Origin: Kalaharituber pfeilii
Lineage: Eukaryota; Ascomycota; Pezizomycetes; Pezizales; Pezizaceae
Direction: 5' to 3'
Assembly: GCA_015179045.1 (NCBI GenBank)
Contig: WHUZ01000010.1
Location: 496,001 to 560,000 of the forward strand
DNA length: 64,000 bases
Shown here: piece after piece, positions 18,625-28,708 of the stretch
Numbering within the stretch: the stretch's first letter is position 1
How the letters are laid out: each line of letters begins with the position of its first letter
Made by a program: the position numbers and the translations under genes
Notes under the pieces: generated by a model
Told to the model about the DNA's origin: nothing
Databases searched by the model: none
The model's input: the letters and a program-made list of their open reading frames with translations, nothing else

Positions 18625-18990
18625 AATATTAGACTGGTTCAAAGCATAAACACTTGAACGTTCATCCAGAACAATATCCATAGCAATTCCTTCTTTTCCG
18701 TTCACAAGTCCCAACATAACATGAACATTTTGGTTGATTATTACTGGCATCCCTTTGTTGGAAACAAAGATTCCGGGCGCAGGTACACTGCTGCGATTAT
18801 GCATTCATTTCCATGTACCTAAATAAAGACCTCGCCATAGCCCATAAGGCGGCATGCGAGTATTGATATAAAAAAAAAAAAAAAAAAAAAAAAACACTGC
18901 TGCGAGCATCACTAATACTGAGCATATCGACAAGGCACATATGGGAAGAGTGCAGAACATGGAGACAGAAATGGCCGGGAGGGGAAAATG
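18625..18990 (-). pseudogene. Pif1/Helitron-like helicase relic
   Basis: With the 97-bp insertion at 18797-18893 removed, the minus strand reads VDMLSISDARSSVPAPGIFV then SNKGMPVIINQNVHVMLGLV and NGKEGIAMDIVLDERSSVYA. The GMPV-NQN-LGLVNGKEG pattern is the segment following the helicase core in Pif1-type and Helitron helicases, where an NG-G turn is conserved. Only about 90 residues remain, with no Walker motifs or Rep domain. It may derive from a Helitron or from a fungal Pif1-like family; I infer a mobile-element origin from the setting. Confidence 0.45.
18785..18905 (+). mobile_element. Tail-A insertion with short 3' UTR
   Basis: The insert at 18797-18893 lies between copies of ACACTGCTGCGA. 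It includes about 33 nt of 3' UTR before the hairpin (TACCTAAATAAAGACCTCGC), so its 5' end lies upstream of the usual hairpin boundary. Confidence 0.9.
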
Positions 18991-19740
18991 CACTGAGAAG
19001 CCCTCCGGAGGTGGGCAGAGGGGAGGAGGAGACGTGAATGGCTTTATGCAGTCGCATGCCTTGAGGCGGTTCGAGTTCGGTGGCGTGGCGACTTTCGACT
19101 CTTTTTTCTTGAGGGTGTCGTGAGAACGGGGAGGAGTGGGATGAGTTGGAAAGGTTCCGGGATCAGGTTTTAGAAGCGCGCCGTGCGATTTACCGACCCG
19201 GGTCGGGAAAAAATTTGCGGGTTGCGAAGGTGTGGAGGAGAGGGGAGTGGGGAGAGGTGGAGTTTTAGAAGCGCGCGATTTGCCGTCGGGGAAGTTTGCT
19301 TGCCGGGCGGGAGGCGAAGGTGGAGGAAGGAGAGGAGAGAGGAGGGGGAGAGATATAGGGGAGCCTCCCTGATGCCGAACCAGAAGAAACCGTCCGGAAG
19401 TTTCTGGAATCAGGTTTGTGAAGCGCGCCGCGCAATTTACCGACCCGGGTCAGGAAAAAATTTGCGGGTTGCGAAGGTGTGGAGGAAACTGCGAAGGTGT
19501 GGAGGAGAGGGGAGGGGGGAGAGGTGGAGTTTTAGAAGCGCGCGATTTGCCGTCGGGAAAGTTTGCTTGCCGGGCGGGATGCGAAGGTGTGGAGGAAGGA
19601 GAGGAGAGGGGAGGGGGGAGAGGCGGAGAGATATAGTGGAGCCTCCCTGATGCAGAAACCAGAAGAAAGCGTCCGGAAGTTTCTGGAATCAGGTTTTAGA
19701 AGGGGTGGAACGGGGAGGTGTATATAGAACTTTCTTTGTT

Positions 19741-19836
19741 AAGCCTGTCTACGGGCTTTGAGGGCTTGCCCAGGGACCCTGCCATGGCTTGGCGGTGCAA
19801 GTGGGGTTACGTGATAGTAAAAAAAAAAAAAAAAAA
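19741..19836 (+). mobile_element. Tail-B insertion, long form
   Basis: Starts AAGCCTGTCTACGGGC, contains CCCTGCCATGG...AGTGGGGTTACGTGA and ends in poly(A). It interrupts the amplified LINE 3' region. Target duplication not clear. Confidence 0.75.
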
Positions 19837-19893
19837 GAATCCGTATAGGCTCTCGAAGAGTGTATAGCCGTGAGGAGGGTGAGGATGAAGACA

Positions 19894-19984
19894 TTGAGAG
19901 CCAGATCTTTTCTTCTTCTTTTTTTTTTTTTTTTTAATATCAGTACTCGCGTGCCGCCCTATAGGCTATAGCGAGGTTGAGAGC
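19894..19984 (-). mobile_element. Tail-A micro-insertion
   Basis: TTGAGAGC occurs at 19894-19901 and 19977-19984 around a pyrimidine-interrupted T-run and tail A beginning at the hairpin base. The A-tail contains non-A bases (AGAAGAAAAGATCTG on the minus strand). Confidence 0.65.
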
Positions 19985-20433
19985 GGGAAACAAATTGTCA
20001 GAACAGGGTTCCGTCATGAAACAGGAAAAACACTTCAAGTGCGTTGTTCCGATGCAGTACTCGAACCGTCGGAAGAAATTGGAAAGCTGAAGGACTGTGG
20101 ATGCAGTGAAGGGAGATAGGGTGGGTCCAAAATCTGCCGCTTAGCGTGCTCCCGGCGGGGGGGATATGGAGAAGAACTGGGAAAGGACGGCGGAGAACGG
20201 GGAGGAGTGGAAAGGTTCTTTTCCGGGATCAGGTTTTTAGTGCGCCGCGCGATTTGCCTACCCGGGTCGGGAAAAAAATTTGCGGGTTGCGAAGGTGTGG
20301 AGGAAACTGCGAAGGTGCGGAGAAGTGGTGAGGTGGGAGAGGGGGAGAGATATAGTGGAGCCTCCCTGATGCAGAAACCGGAAGAGCGTCCGGAAGGTTC
20401 TGGCAGGTGTGGTCCTCTTCAGATGCCTCCTAT

Positions 20434-20489
20434 TCTCGCCATAGCCCATAGGGCGGCATGCGAGTACTGATATAAAAAAAAAAAAAAAA
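20434..20489 (+). mobile_element. Tail-A micro-insertion
   Basis: Starts exactly at CTCGCCATAGCCCATAGGGC, ends in poly(A). Duplication not evident. Confidence 0.65.
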
Positions 20490-20784
20490 CCCGTCTCATT
20501 TCTCTTCACATTCATCGCCACATTACCCCTCACAATTCTCAATGTCAACAATATATGCTGTTTCGAGAACCAGAGGTCTTTTTCATGCACCGATCTGACT
20601 TGCGATGGCGAGAGGGATGTTCGGGAGGAAGCCAATCGGGTACCAAAAGGTAGCAAAGGAGAACGCTCAAAGGGCAATGGTGGGGCCGCATCGGGATAGA
20701 ACGAGAGTTGCCACGCCCCTCCATTGGGCGACAGATGGGTTTAGGAGGGGTATATCTGGGATTTTGAGCAATATCCAACAGAGG
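20490..20784. other. Unrecognised DNA between two tail-A copies
   Basis: A minus-strand frame reads SVHEKDLWFSKQHILLTLRI then VRGNVAMNVKRNETG, which could belong to a transposon or host protein. I do not recognise it. Confidence 0.3.
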
Positions 20785-20838
20785 ACTCGCCATAGCCCAT
20801 AGGGCGGCACGCGAGTAATGATATTTAAAAAAAAAAAA
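20785..20838 (+). mobile_element. Tail-A micro-insertion
   Basis: Starts at the hairpin base (ACTCGCCATAGCCCATAGGG) and ends in a short poly(A). Duplication not evident. Confidence 0.65.
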
Positions 20839-20981
20839 TTCCGCTTCCACACCCACCAAAGGTTGATGTGACGAACCTTGCTACACTTGTAGCATTCGGT
20901 TCCGCTGCTGACCGCGACGGCGACCTATTGACTATAACAATAAGTAAAAAAAAATAAAAAGTCGTGAAGCTGCTTGCAATC

Positions 20982-21038
20982 TCAAAACAAAGGGCAGCAC
21001 GCGAGTAATGAAATAAAAAAAAAAAATTTCAAAACAAA
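20982..21038 (+). mobile_element. Tail-A insertion truncated inside the hairpin
   Basis: The insert at 20992-21028 lies between copies of TCAAAACAAA. It holds only the 3' half of the hairpin (GGGCAGCACGCGAGTAATGA) plus A-tail. Confidence 0.8.
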
Positions 21039-21509
21039 AAGCAACGAGCCGGGGCTTACCAAAGCAGGCGACGCTGGCATTGTTTTCTGATTGGGTATGT
21101 GTGCAGGTGGCGAGTGCGAGCTATGGGTGTGAGTGTGAGTCGTGGCGGAACACACACACACAAGGCTTGTCCTTCACATGTTGAATAGCGAGAATGCGAA
21201 CTGTGGTCGCGAAGTGTAGTATTGCAAGAGTGCCGAAAGGATTGCTTGCGTTCCTCATTACAGAACAAACATGCTACTTTTAAGCTACATGTTAACAAAG
21301 GAAGCAAAGAAAGTAATAACTCGAATCACAAAGTAAAGAAGGATTCTATGTCAAAGAATTCGAATAATGAAAGAAGTCTAAATGATCAAAGAACAAAGAA
21401 GAACAATCAAAGAAGAACAATCAAAGATCCATTCTTTATGCCAGACCGACAACCCGGTATCACAAGGCTTGACCTATTCCGGTGCAACAATAGTAGTTTT
21501 TGTTTTAAA
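21039..21509. other. No recognised feature
   Basis: AT-rich, with simple AAGAACAATCAAAGA repeats near 21400. The open frames are low-complexity and unsupported. Confidence 0.4.
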
Positions 21510-22345
21510 TATTAATCGCGTGCCGCCCTAAGGGCTATGGCGCGGTTTAGTTACATATGAGATAAAGGAAAGAAAGGAGTATACTAGAGATCGCGGGATC
21601 CTCCTGTGTGGCGGGGAACTAACAATTCACCGCAGAAAAAGAAAAGATGTTGCCTGTGATTGTTTCAGTGTTACGGGCTTATGAAAAGAAAAGGTTCAAG
21701 TCCGTCTCCTGACCCATTCATACTCGCACGACTTTAACCATTTCCCTCCGAGTCTCACTCTGCCCAGTGTTGGTTCGATCCGTTCCTTGAGGTACACCAC
21801 CACCAAGCTGGTGAGCTTCCCCTCCTCCACGAGGATCTCCTTCTTCCTCAACCACCGGATCCCACAGATTTTTCCCAGGTCTTTGTTGGCTGACTCCAGC
21901 CATTTTGGGATGTTTCCTAAGTTCTTCCTAAGGGCTACGCCGTGAACCACTATGCCGTACCTTGAGGTGTTGGTTGCGGGGGTGGGCTTGACTGGCTTTG
22001 TTGGGGGGGGGGGGGGCGGACGGAAGTGGGTTTGGTGGGGGGGGGTTGACCACTGATGCAGCGGGGGGGCTGTCTTGGGTGACTGCAGATGCGGTGGCAA
22101 TTTTATTTGCCTCTTTGTCATCGAGCTGTCGTTTGAAGGCGTACGGATCAGTGACAGACGCCGTTTTGCCTTTCCGCTTCCTGGTGTTAGCGGGCCCTGG
22201 GGTGGGCGCCGGCGTTGGTTCCGGGAATCTGCTCCGCGGATGACTCTTCCGCGGTGGGCTGTAGCGGAGGCATGTCTATGTAGGTGATGGAGCTGATTTT
22301 TTTTTTTTTTATATTAGTAATCGCGTGCATGATAGGGCTGAGCCC
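21510..22345 (-). mobile_element. ORF1-only element, truncated, tail A (GCGAT type)
   Basis: A tail A without a visible poly(A) (minus strand CGCGCCATAGCCCTTAGGGC...GCGATTAAT) is followed upstream by a 3' UTR and ORF1. The C-terminal domain at 21696-21960 is open: YGIVVHGVALRKNLGNIPKW, GIRWLRKKEILVEEGK, VRLGGKWLKSCEYEW. The N-terminal part (to 22345) is frameshifted by G-runs at 22007-22016 and others, and still shows the PYAFKRQLDDKEANKIAT motif. A tail-only insertion splits it at 22297. Confidence 0.75.
22285..22341 (-). mobile_element. Ultra-short tail-A insertion in ORF1
   Basis: TGATGGAGCTGA (22285-22296) and TGATAGGGCTGA (22330-22341) flank only 33 bp: a T-run and ATATTAGTAATCGCGTGC. 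The family consensus here would read GTGATGGGGCTGAGCCCCAG, so the insertion interrupts it. Confidence 0.7.
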
Positions 22346-22569
22346 CAGCGTAACGGATGGTGGGGGGGGGAGCTGTGAACCATGCCGGGAGAGGAGAAAT
22401 CCGTCTCATGTCCGTCTCCGTCTCGCCGAATCTAACTCACAATATCCTGCTAAAGCAGAGTACACCACACATCCTCCTTCCCACTTTTCGCAGTCACTAT
22501 CTGCTCAAATTCCACTCTCTCAGTTTCGCACCTGCAGTACCTGAACTCTGCGAACTGCCCAGAGGTTAT

Positions 22570-22657
22570 CATGACAACTTTACCTTTTTTTTTGGGGGGG
22601 GGGGGTCACGTGACCCCGGATGCGGCTGTTCGCCATGGCAGGGCATGACAACTTTAC
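22570..22657 (-). mobile_element. Tail-B micro-insertion with G-run
   Basis: The duplication CATGACAACTTTAC flanks about 60 bp. On the minus strand it is GCCCTGCCATGGCGAACAGC...GGGGTCACGTGA, then a C-run and poly(A). The homopolymer CCCCCCC between hairpin and A-tail is unusual. Confidence 0.9.
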
Positions 22658-22699
22658 ATGTAGAAGCACAATTGGAAGATGATATTCCGTGGATAGCAT

Positions 22700-24692
22700 A
22701 GGCCGATTTTGATGATTCAAGGGCTAAATTTGAGTTATGATACTGATTGGTTGATGCTATTCAGGCTGTTTCAGACGGTCCAGACCATTTAGGTATGGTG
22801 GAGTGTCACGTAGAAGGGACCACTTACAGCCACCACGTTTGAAGACCTTCTGCATTACCAATCCACACCTGATTGAAACCTAAAGGACATTAATATGTAG
22901 TATTTTGTCTGCTCTACAATTCTATGTCCTGTACACAAAAAAAAAAAAAAAAAATAAGGAGTGAGTATGATAGAAGCAGATTGAAATGTAGTCTCGTATT
23001 GAAATGGAGGTACTTTGTATGAGAAAGCTGAAAAATGCAACGTGCCAAGGAATGCTAAATCAGTACTAGTACCGGAAAATCCTTACTCTATTGGGAAATG
23101 ATCTACATATTCCTTTGTCACTGCCATAGCGATATGCACGCATAACAGGTAAACATTTATGCAAAATGATTTTTTTTCTTTTTATATCATTAATCGCATG
23201 CAAAATGATTGTCGTATCGGAAATAGACTCAAAGCTACATGGGAATTGTCAATCATAATGCTTCGAAGTTATACTCGCAATGATCATGAGTATAGCATTT
23301 TGCAGCTGCCCACAAAAAAATTCATTAGAGTTTAGCTCACAATAAAAACACTGATAGAATAACGTCACTGACCGGGATCCGGCGCATTACCGGGATCCGG
23401 CGCACTTCCGGAATACAAACAATAGCCTCCTGTAAGGCCAAATCTTCATAGAAGATAACAAATTGCACATACAGCTTGGAGAGGTATAGGAAAGTAACTT
23501 CCGCACCTCAGTTAGCCAATTGGAAAATTTTGAATGATACTCTATGGTGGTAGTTGCCCAATTAGGCATCTGAACCCTATGCAGGTGTAAAATGGCAAGA
23601 TGGCTATTGAGGACCTTGAGCAAGTGCATATACCTTCTATAGTATGTATTCAAGAGATCTGGAATGTTTCATGATGATTGGATACTTATAGAACAAGTGG
23701 TGAGCCAGTATCCATACATATATTTTTACTGCTAGAAGTGAATTTTGATATTCAGTCTGTATATATTTCTAAAAATATGAGACATGTTCAAAATGCTCTA
23801 GAATATAACGCTACACATAGGAGAATATATTTTGAGTAGCCTATAGGTATAGGTATTGACAGAAAGTAGAGATCAATAGGGATATCCATCTATATATACC
23901 CAATTAGGTAATGCATATTCCTTAATACACCATATATGAATGCTGCAGTCCTGAGCTATGAAACTTCAGAAATATAATCTAAAAGCTTCTGGAATATTAT
24001 ATAGACCCGGCTTCCCAGTTTTAATTTCCACACATTATAAGGAGTATACCTACATAACATAATACAAAAATCTAAGTGGTGAAGATGTAAAAAACTTATT
24101 ACAGATGTTCATAAATGCATATCCTCAATTGCTAAAGCTTCACTAAATTATTGGATGCACAATGGCCTAAAATACCTGAAACTCCTCCTCATTACCTGCT
24201 CGGCTAACTTCTACCTCTAGTTCCAGGCATGTAACTTCTGCTAGAATTTCCACAGCATGCTGTAATTATGCTAGATTATTGCCTTTATGGAATTGAGCCT
24301 CTACTGGGTTAAAAATTGCATAGAAAGACATTCTGGGTATAATTATGGTCAGAATTCCTGCTTTCTCGGTAACCTACCCATTGGCCCCCACCCACTCCAG
24401 CACACAGACCACTACCACCCCACATGTCTCACCAACTCCAATACCCCACTCTCGTGCCATTGAACTACCTTGACCAAGTGGAGAAAGTAGTAATATGAAG
24501 GTATTAAGAGCATAGGGGGAATAAATTTAATTTTCAATTCTGTAAAAATATGTGACCCGCTTCTGCGTCGTGACCCGCTTCACCATAAAATACAGTAGGC
24601 TCCGGTGGGCGCTGGAAGGTACTGGATGTTACGGCTACGGAGGCGTATATGCTGCGGGCCGAAATGGCTACGGAGGTGTATATACGGCGGGC
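22700..24692. other. Long AT-rich stretch without recognised gene
   Basis: Mostly unique-looking AT-rich DNA. A minus frame at 23653-23387 (88 aa) is the longest and matches nothing I know. A 16-bp GACCGGGATCCGGCGC-type direct repeat lies at 23371-23405, and an A-run at 22935-22954. A degenerate CAGGC/TCCAG patch at 22763-22800 resembles the subterminal repeats of the hAT element at 1.1-1.9 kb. Confidence 0.45.
23159..23210 (-). mobile_element. Ultra-short tail-A insertion (26 bp)
   Basis: A 13-bp duplication, ATGCAAAATGATT (23159-23171, 23198-23210), flanks 26 bp: a short T-rich tract and ATATCATTAATCGC. Only ~14 nt of the tail were copied beyond the A-tail. Confidence 0.88.
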
Positions 24693-24812
24693 CGAAAGGG
24701 CAGCTTTTTTTTTTTTTTTTTGTCACATGACCCCGCATGCGGCTCTTCGCCATGGCAGGACCCCTGGGTCTAAACCCTCAAAGCCCGGAGGCAGGCTTTC
24801 GAAAGGGCAGCT
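24693..24812 (-). mobile_element. Tail-B insertion, long form
   Basis: The insert at 24706-24799 lies between copies of CGAAAGGGCAGCT. Minus strand: AAGCCTGCCTCCGGGCTTTG... then the tail-B hairpin and poly(A). Confidence 0.92.
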
Positions 24813-24932
24813 GTTTGGCGAGGAGCGCGCAGCGGAGCGGAGCGATTCACGGGCGTAATGAGGAAACGATAGGTTTCAGAGTAATAGAGAACTAGAACAC
24901 CGCTTGTGTCTTGATTCTTCAAGCTTGTGCTT

Positions 24933-25020
24933 AAATAGACTGAGTTGCCCTGCCATGGCGAACAGCTACAAGCGGGGTCACGTGAAAAAAAAAAAAAAAA
25001 AAAAAAAAAAATAGACTGAG
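24933..25020 (+). mobile_element. Tail-B micro-insertion, short form
   Basis: AAATAGACTGAG at 24933-24944 and 25009-25020 flanks TTGCCCTGCCATGGCGAACA...GCGGGGTCACGTGA plus ~27 A. It begins at the hairpin base. Confidence 0.92.
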
Positions 25021-25043
25021 CGCATCATACACGACTAGGCAAC

Positions 25044-25127
25044 CAAATAAAGAATCGCCATAGCCCATAGGGCGGCAAGGGATTAATGATATAGAAAAAA
25101 AAAAAAAAAAAAAAATCAAATAAAGAA
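25044..25127 (+). mobile_element. Tail-A micro-insertion
   Basis: CAAATAAAGAA at 25044-25054 and 25117-25127 flanks TCGCCATAGCCCATAGGGCG...GGGATTAATGATAT plus A-tail. It lies only 24 bp from the preceding tail-B insertion. Confidence 0.9.
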
Positions 25128-25669
25128 ATGACAGTCCCTTATCAATACCAATAAACGTAATAAAGAAACATGCAAAGTAGTACAGATGCAAGATAATAAC
25201 ATGTATTAAGGCATGTGCGCAAATTAGCTTCGTAAACCGAGTATTAGGCATAAAGACCTTACAATCAACAATGACACACACTTCCTTAGCACTACCCTAT
25301 TCGAAGACAAAGAATCCTCTGCCAAGCCTTAACGGGTGATCAGTCCGCGTCTAGCAGCAATGGTCTTACTAAGGGTTCAGGGTAAGTGTTCCCCTTGTCG
25401 GGTAAGTCTCACCTTAGCCGTAACAGATAGAAAGAATAGCGAGGCCTAATATACACTCTTTCAATATGCAACTTACCTTCTAAAGACCTTGAGAGAGATA
25501 TTAAACATAAAAGAACTTGATATAGGTTCTATGTAATTGAACCACTTTTGATATTTATAGAAGTTGTTTGCAGGTCGGAATGAGCTCCGAGTCTCTAATT
25601 TATTACCATGTTAGGTATTTACAGTTTATGAAACCCTGCGCTGGCTAAGCATTTTAGCGAGCTGGCAAG
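25128..25669. other. AT-rich DNA, no gene seen
   Basis: No frame, motif or terminal repeat recognised. Confidence 0.4.
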
Positions 25670-25732
25670 AGAAACACTGCGGCATGCGAGTAATGATATG
25701 ATATGAAAAAAAAAAAAAAAAAAAGAAACACT
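25670..25732 (+). mobile_element. Tail-A insertion truncated inside hairpin
   Basis: AGAAACACT flanks 45 bp consisting of GCGGCATGCGAGTAATGATA, a duplicated GATAT and an A-tail. Confidence 0.82.
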
Positions 25733-26352
25733 AGCGTGATCTTGGGTGGCTCGAGCTGGCTCGGCTCGTGCCGCTCACTAGTCCACTCTCCTCCTCTACA
25801 GTACCCCCCCCCCCCCAAAAAAAAAAAAAAAAGGTGTATTAGTCTGCGTGTAACAAGTGGTCCCTTCTAGGTGCACTCCACCATATAATTTTTTAGTATT
25901 TAAACACCGACAAATATCCACGCGCAGGGAATGCGGTCACATACCCGTCAATTCATTTTACCACCTTCTTTTTTGCATGTATTTACTTTCGCGGTCTATT
26001 ATTCTTTCAAATTGAGGCCACCCCCCTCCCTCCGCATCCGTCAGGGAGGTCCCCATCCGTTGCGTCACGAGTGTCTGTCGCTGCTTGCTTGCTTGCTTGC
26101 TCTGTACCTAAACCCTCGCCATAGCCCACAGGGCGGCAAAAAAATTGCTTCCCTACACCCCTCCTCCCTTGCACCAAAAGCATTCTTCCTCAAAATAAAT
26201 TCTGGCAGGCCGCTGCTCCCTCGGTGGTGCCCGCTTGCTCAGGGCCTACTCATTCACTTGTAGCAAAAACTGCTACTTCTCACGAAGCCATCCGTTCGCC
26301 AACCAAATACGTCTGCCCACCCCTCCCCCCCCCCCTCACTTTCGGTCAATCG

Positions 26353-26384
<32 letters not shown>

Positions 26385-26490
26385 ATAATATAGATCTTTC
26401 TCGGCCGGGCTTCATCATCAGATTTCTCTTGCTCTCTTCCTTGCCTAAACCGGTTTCCTGTATAGTGGTCTGTGGGTAAAAGGGTTATGA
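25733..26490. other. Intergenic DNA with homopolymers
   Basis: Holds a C-run/A-run (25803-25832), a tail-A core without poly(A) (CCTCGCCATAGCCCACAGGG at 26114-26139) and a 31-nt A-run (26351-26381). No gene recognised. Confidence 0.4.
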
Positions 26491-26757
26491 GGGAGTAGTT
26501 GGTTCAATGACGCCATCTTCATACCCATTCCCAACGATGCCAATACCGCGACACGGCCTCTCACCATCAACAGCGGCTCCACACGACTGAGCTATACCAT
26601 CGGGCAGCGCAAACCATCTTCGTTTGCCTTTGTGTCCGTCGGGACGAACCCAGCTACTCTATACGAAAAACCAGATTTCCCAACGCCGAATATGTATGAA
26701 TTGGCCTTACGACTGCATTCTGAACCGGGTATAGAGGCCTTTGGAGTAATTTGGTGA
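26491..26757 (+). CDS. Unrecognised terminal exon
   Basis: An 88-codon open frame from 26491 to a TGA at 26755-26757, without a starting ATG, with balanced amino-acid composition unlike the repeats around it. It reads GSSWFNDAIFIPIPNDANTA ..., SSFAFVSVGTNPATLYEKPD ..., YELALRLHSEPGIEAFGVIW. This looks like the last exon of a conserved protein. I cannot name the family. Its upstream exons are absent or lie behind AT-rich DNA; it may be a gene relic. It ends 66 bp before the J-domain gene. Confidence 0.4.
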   Translation, partial: GSSWFNDAIFIPIPNDANTATRPLTINSGSTRLSYTIGQRKPSSFAFVSVGTNPATLYEKPDFPTPNMYELALRLHSEPGIEAFGVIW

Positions 26758-26823
26758 AAATACGTACAACATACTACAAAGCAAAAAGATTATCTTTGGC
26801 AGTTCCTACAGATTCTACGGGTG

Positions 26824-27730
26824 ATGTTCATCCTGCCACTGGTGATGGCTCAGGACTATTACAAGGTGTGGATGGCACTGCCACATTGAGAACCTCTACT
26901 GCGTTCTACTGCAATAGTTCTTCTCTTCCTACTCAATCCCCTCAATTCCCTCCCTCCATATTCAGTCACTTCTTCCCATCCCAGGAAATGAAGCTGACAT
27001 ACACCGGTGTTCAATACAGATTCTCAGAGTCTCTCGCGGTGCCACCGACCGTGAGCTCAAAACTGCCTACCGTAAACTCTCCAAGAAATGGCATCCTGAC
27101 AAGAACCCTGGGAATGACGAAGCCCACCAAAAATTTGTCGAGCTCGCCGAAGCATATGAAGCGCTCTCCAACGCTGAGACCCGCCGCATCTACGACCAGT
27201 ATGGTGCCGAAGGCGTCAAACAACACCAGCAGCGGGGTGGCGCAAACCAACGGCCCCACCACGACCCCTTCGACATCTTTTCCCGGTTCTTCGAGGGCGG
27301 GGGTCACTTCGGAGGGGGACAAAGAAGGGGGCCGAATATGGATTTGGAGAACACACCATGGGGACAAAAGGCAACATACTTCAGGGAGGATAATGACGAC
27401 TTGTCATTGACGTACTTGGGAGCAGACGGCGGTATTGTAGGAGACATAGAAACGGAGGAAACAGCAGAAGAGGAAGGTGACGACCAAACAGGAGTACCAA
27501 TTTCGGAGGAAGTTAAGGGAGATTGTGTGCAGAGTAGCGAAGAAAAGGCAGATACAGAAGCTGGTACGGAGTATTCAGAAATAATACGAAAGCAGGATGC
27601 TCTAAAAAAGAAAATAATCTCAATCTCGATTTTAGAGCTATACAAGCCCGAAGTAGAGTGTATGGTAGATAGCATGGAAGGTTGGAACCAAACCCTTGAC
27701 ATTGCTGACCATTCCACTAACATTATCTAG
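26824..27730 (+). CDS. J-domain (DnaJ) protein, chimeric C-terminus
   Basis: Exon 1 (26824-26865) encodes a short hydrophobic start MFILPLVMAQDYYK. An intron with GT...AG ends at 26866-27019 (154 nt) and is phase 0. Exon 2 (27020-27730) continues ILRVSRGATDRELKTAYRKL, KWHPDKNPGND with the HPD triad, and AETRRIYDQYG. A G/F-rich segment (PFDIFSRFFEGGGHFGGGQR) follows. A signal peptide before DYYK and this J-domain resemble ER co-chaperones of the Scj1/DNAJB11 group, which stimulate Hsp70 (BiP). After RRGPNM, where that family would continue into its substrate-binding and zinc region, the frame enters an unrelated acidic 130-residue tail (DLENTPWGQKATYFREDNDD ...). So it is a 250-aa in-frame chimera or pseudogene. 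Exon join is inferred from splice sites and frame. Confidence 0.65.
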
Positions 27731-27912
27731 CAACTGAATCTCCGAAAACCATCTATCTTGGGCCTGAGGATTTATTTGACCATCCTTTCCTCCAATTCTA
27801 ATAGTATGTTGACATTATCATACAGTCCCTGGAACTTTCCAGAGCGCTTGTCTACTAGAATTGGGTTGGATTTTGCTCCAAGACGATGAATTACAGTCGT
27901 CTTTGACAGATA

Positions 27913-27943
<31 letters not shown>

Positions 27944-28236
27944 CATTACTCGCTTGCCGCCCTATGGGCTATGGCGAGGTATATGTACATCTCTCGCTAG
28001 CTACCCCTTCTCTCCTTCACAACTCCTTCCCGTCTCTCGCCGACCCCTCCCCTCCCCCCTTCTCTCTCCCCTCCTTCCCCTCACTACATTGGTTCGTCTA
28101 ACAGCTCACCTACCTTGGATACGAGGACCTTGTATTGGTTGGGGATTTGATCTTGCATCACGATACCATTGTGAACAGTTCAACAGCTGTACAACAGAAG
28201 GGCGGCCAGGTACCAGAACTTGATGATGACATGATA
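27731..28236. other. Mixed repeat DNA
   Basis: Contains a tail-A copy on the minus strand (T-run from 27913, hairpin to about 27980) with pyrimidine-rich sequence beyond. No gene recognised before the NACHT relic. Confidence 0.45.
27913..27981 (-). mobile_element. Tail-A copy
   Basis: T-run followed by AATATCATTACTCGCTTGCC...GGCTATGGCGAG. The 5' limit and target duplication could not be fixed. Confidence 0.65.
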
Positions 28237-28273
28237 TAGCCACGGGTAGCGATGTGAAGCACATACGTGCGGA

Positions 28274-28306
<33 letters not shown>

Positions 28307-28708
28307 CACGTGACCCCGCATGCAGCTGTTCGCCAAGGCAGGGCACGTGCGGACCTTTCCGAACTACATGGAGTGCTGAACCAATTGCTGGCTGCTATTT
28401 CTACCAAGGACGAATTAGCAGTTAGTCTTGCAGGTGGATTAAAAAATCCCGATGGACAACTTTCACAGGCATGGCAACATGAATATGGTGTGTTCATGTA
28501 TATATAACTGGCTCTGAGCAAATCTACCAATTGCGACAAATATCTCAAGAATTTGTCACCACTACAGCCCTCTCAAAGGCATAACGACATGAAATCCATT
28601 CGGCTGGACAACACCGGCCTCTGGATACTCGAGACTGATGCATTGCATAGCTTATTGGCTGTTGAGTCCTTATCCGTGAATGTCTATTGGAGCTTGGCGC
28701 CGGAGTAG
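28237..28708 (+). pseudogene. STAND/NACHT receptor relic
   Basis: Reading around a tail-B insertion (28276-28344), the plus strand encodes HIRADLSELHGVLNQLLAAI, then KNPDGQLSQAW, and after a stop KYLKNLSPLQPSQRHNDMKS with LDNTGLWILETDALHS. The last part matches, residue for residue in pattern, the segment just before the P-loop in the intact receptor at 52.7 kb (LLAWLSPLEPQKRHQGVKNS, LENTGNWILQSDVF). The first part resembles the helical N-terminal domain of fungal STAND proteins. The NACHT core is missing, replaced at 28700 by unrelated sequence. A broken paralogue of the receptor family. Confidence 0.7.
28265..28355 (-). mobile_element. Tail-B micro-insertion in NACHT relic
   Basis: The 11-bp duplication ACGTGCGGACC flanks a long T-run and the short-form tail B (minus GCCCTGCCTTGGCGAACAGC). 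The host coding frame resumes at the second copy. Confidence 0.9.

Larger units (their letters stand above)
19113..20400 (+). repeat. Amplified LINE 3'-region units
   Basis: Units of about 265 bp share GATCAGGTTTTAGAAGCGCG, CCGACCCGGGTCGGGAAAA and TTTGCGGGTTGCGAAGGTG. They start near 19113 and 19386, with a partial unit at 19664, and another at 20180-20400 beyond two insertions. The same sequence in reverse occurs next to the C-terminal coding end of the LINE copies at 45.2 and 63.5 kb, so this is LINE 3' sequence that has been tandemly duplicated. No real ORF. Confidence 0.7.

Noticed and set aside
23387..23653. 88-aa minus-strand ORF in AT-rich DNA
   Set aside because: No recognisable family and no supporting neighbour.
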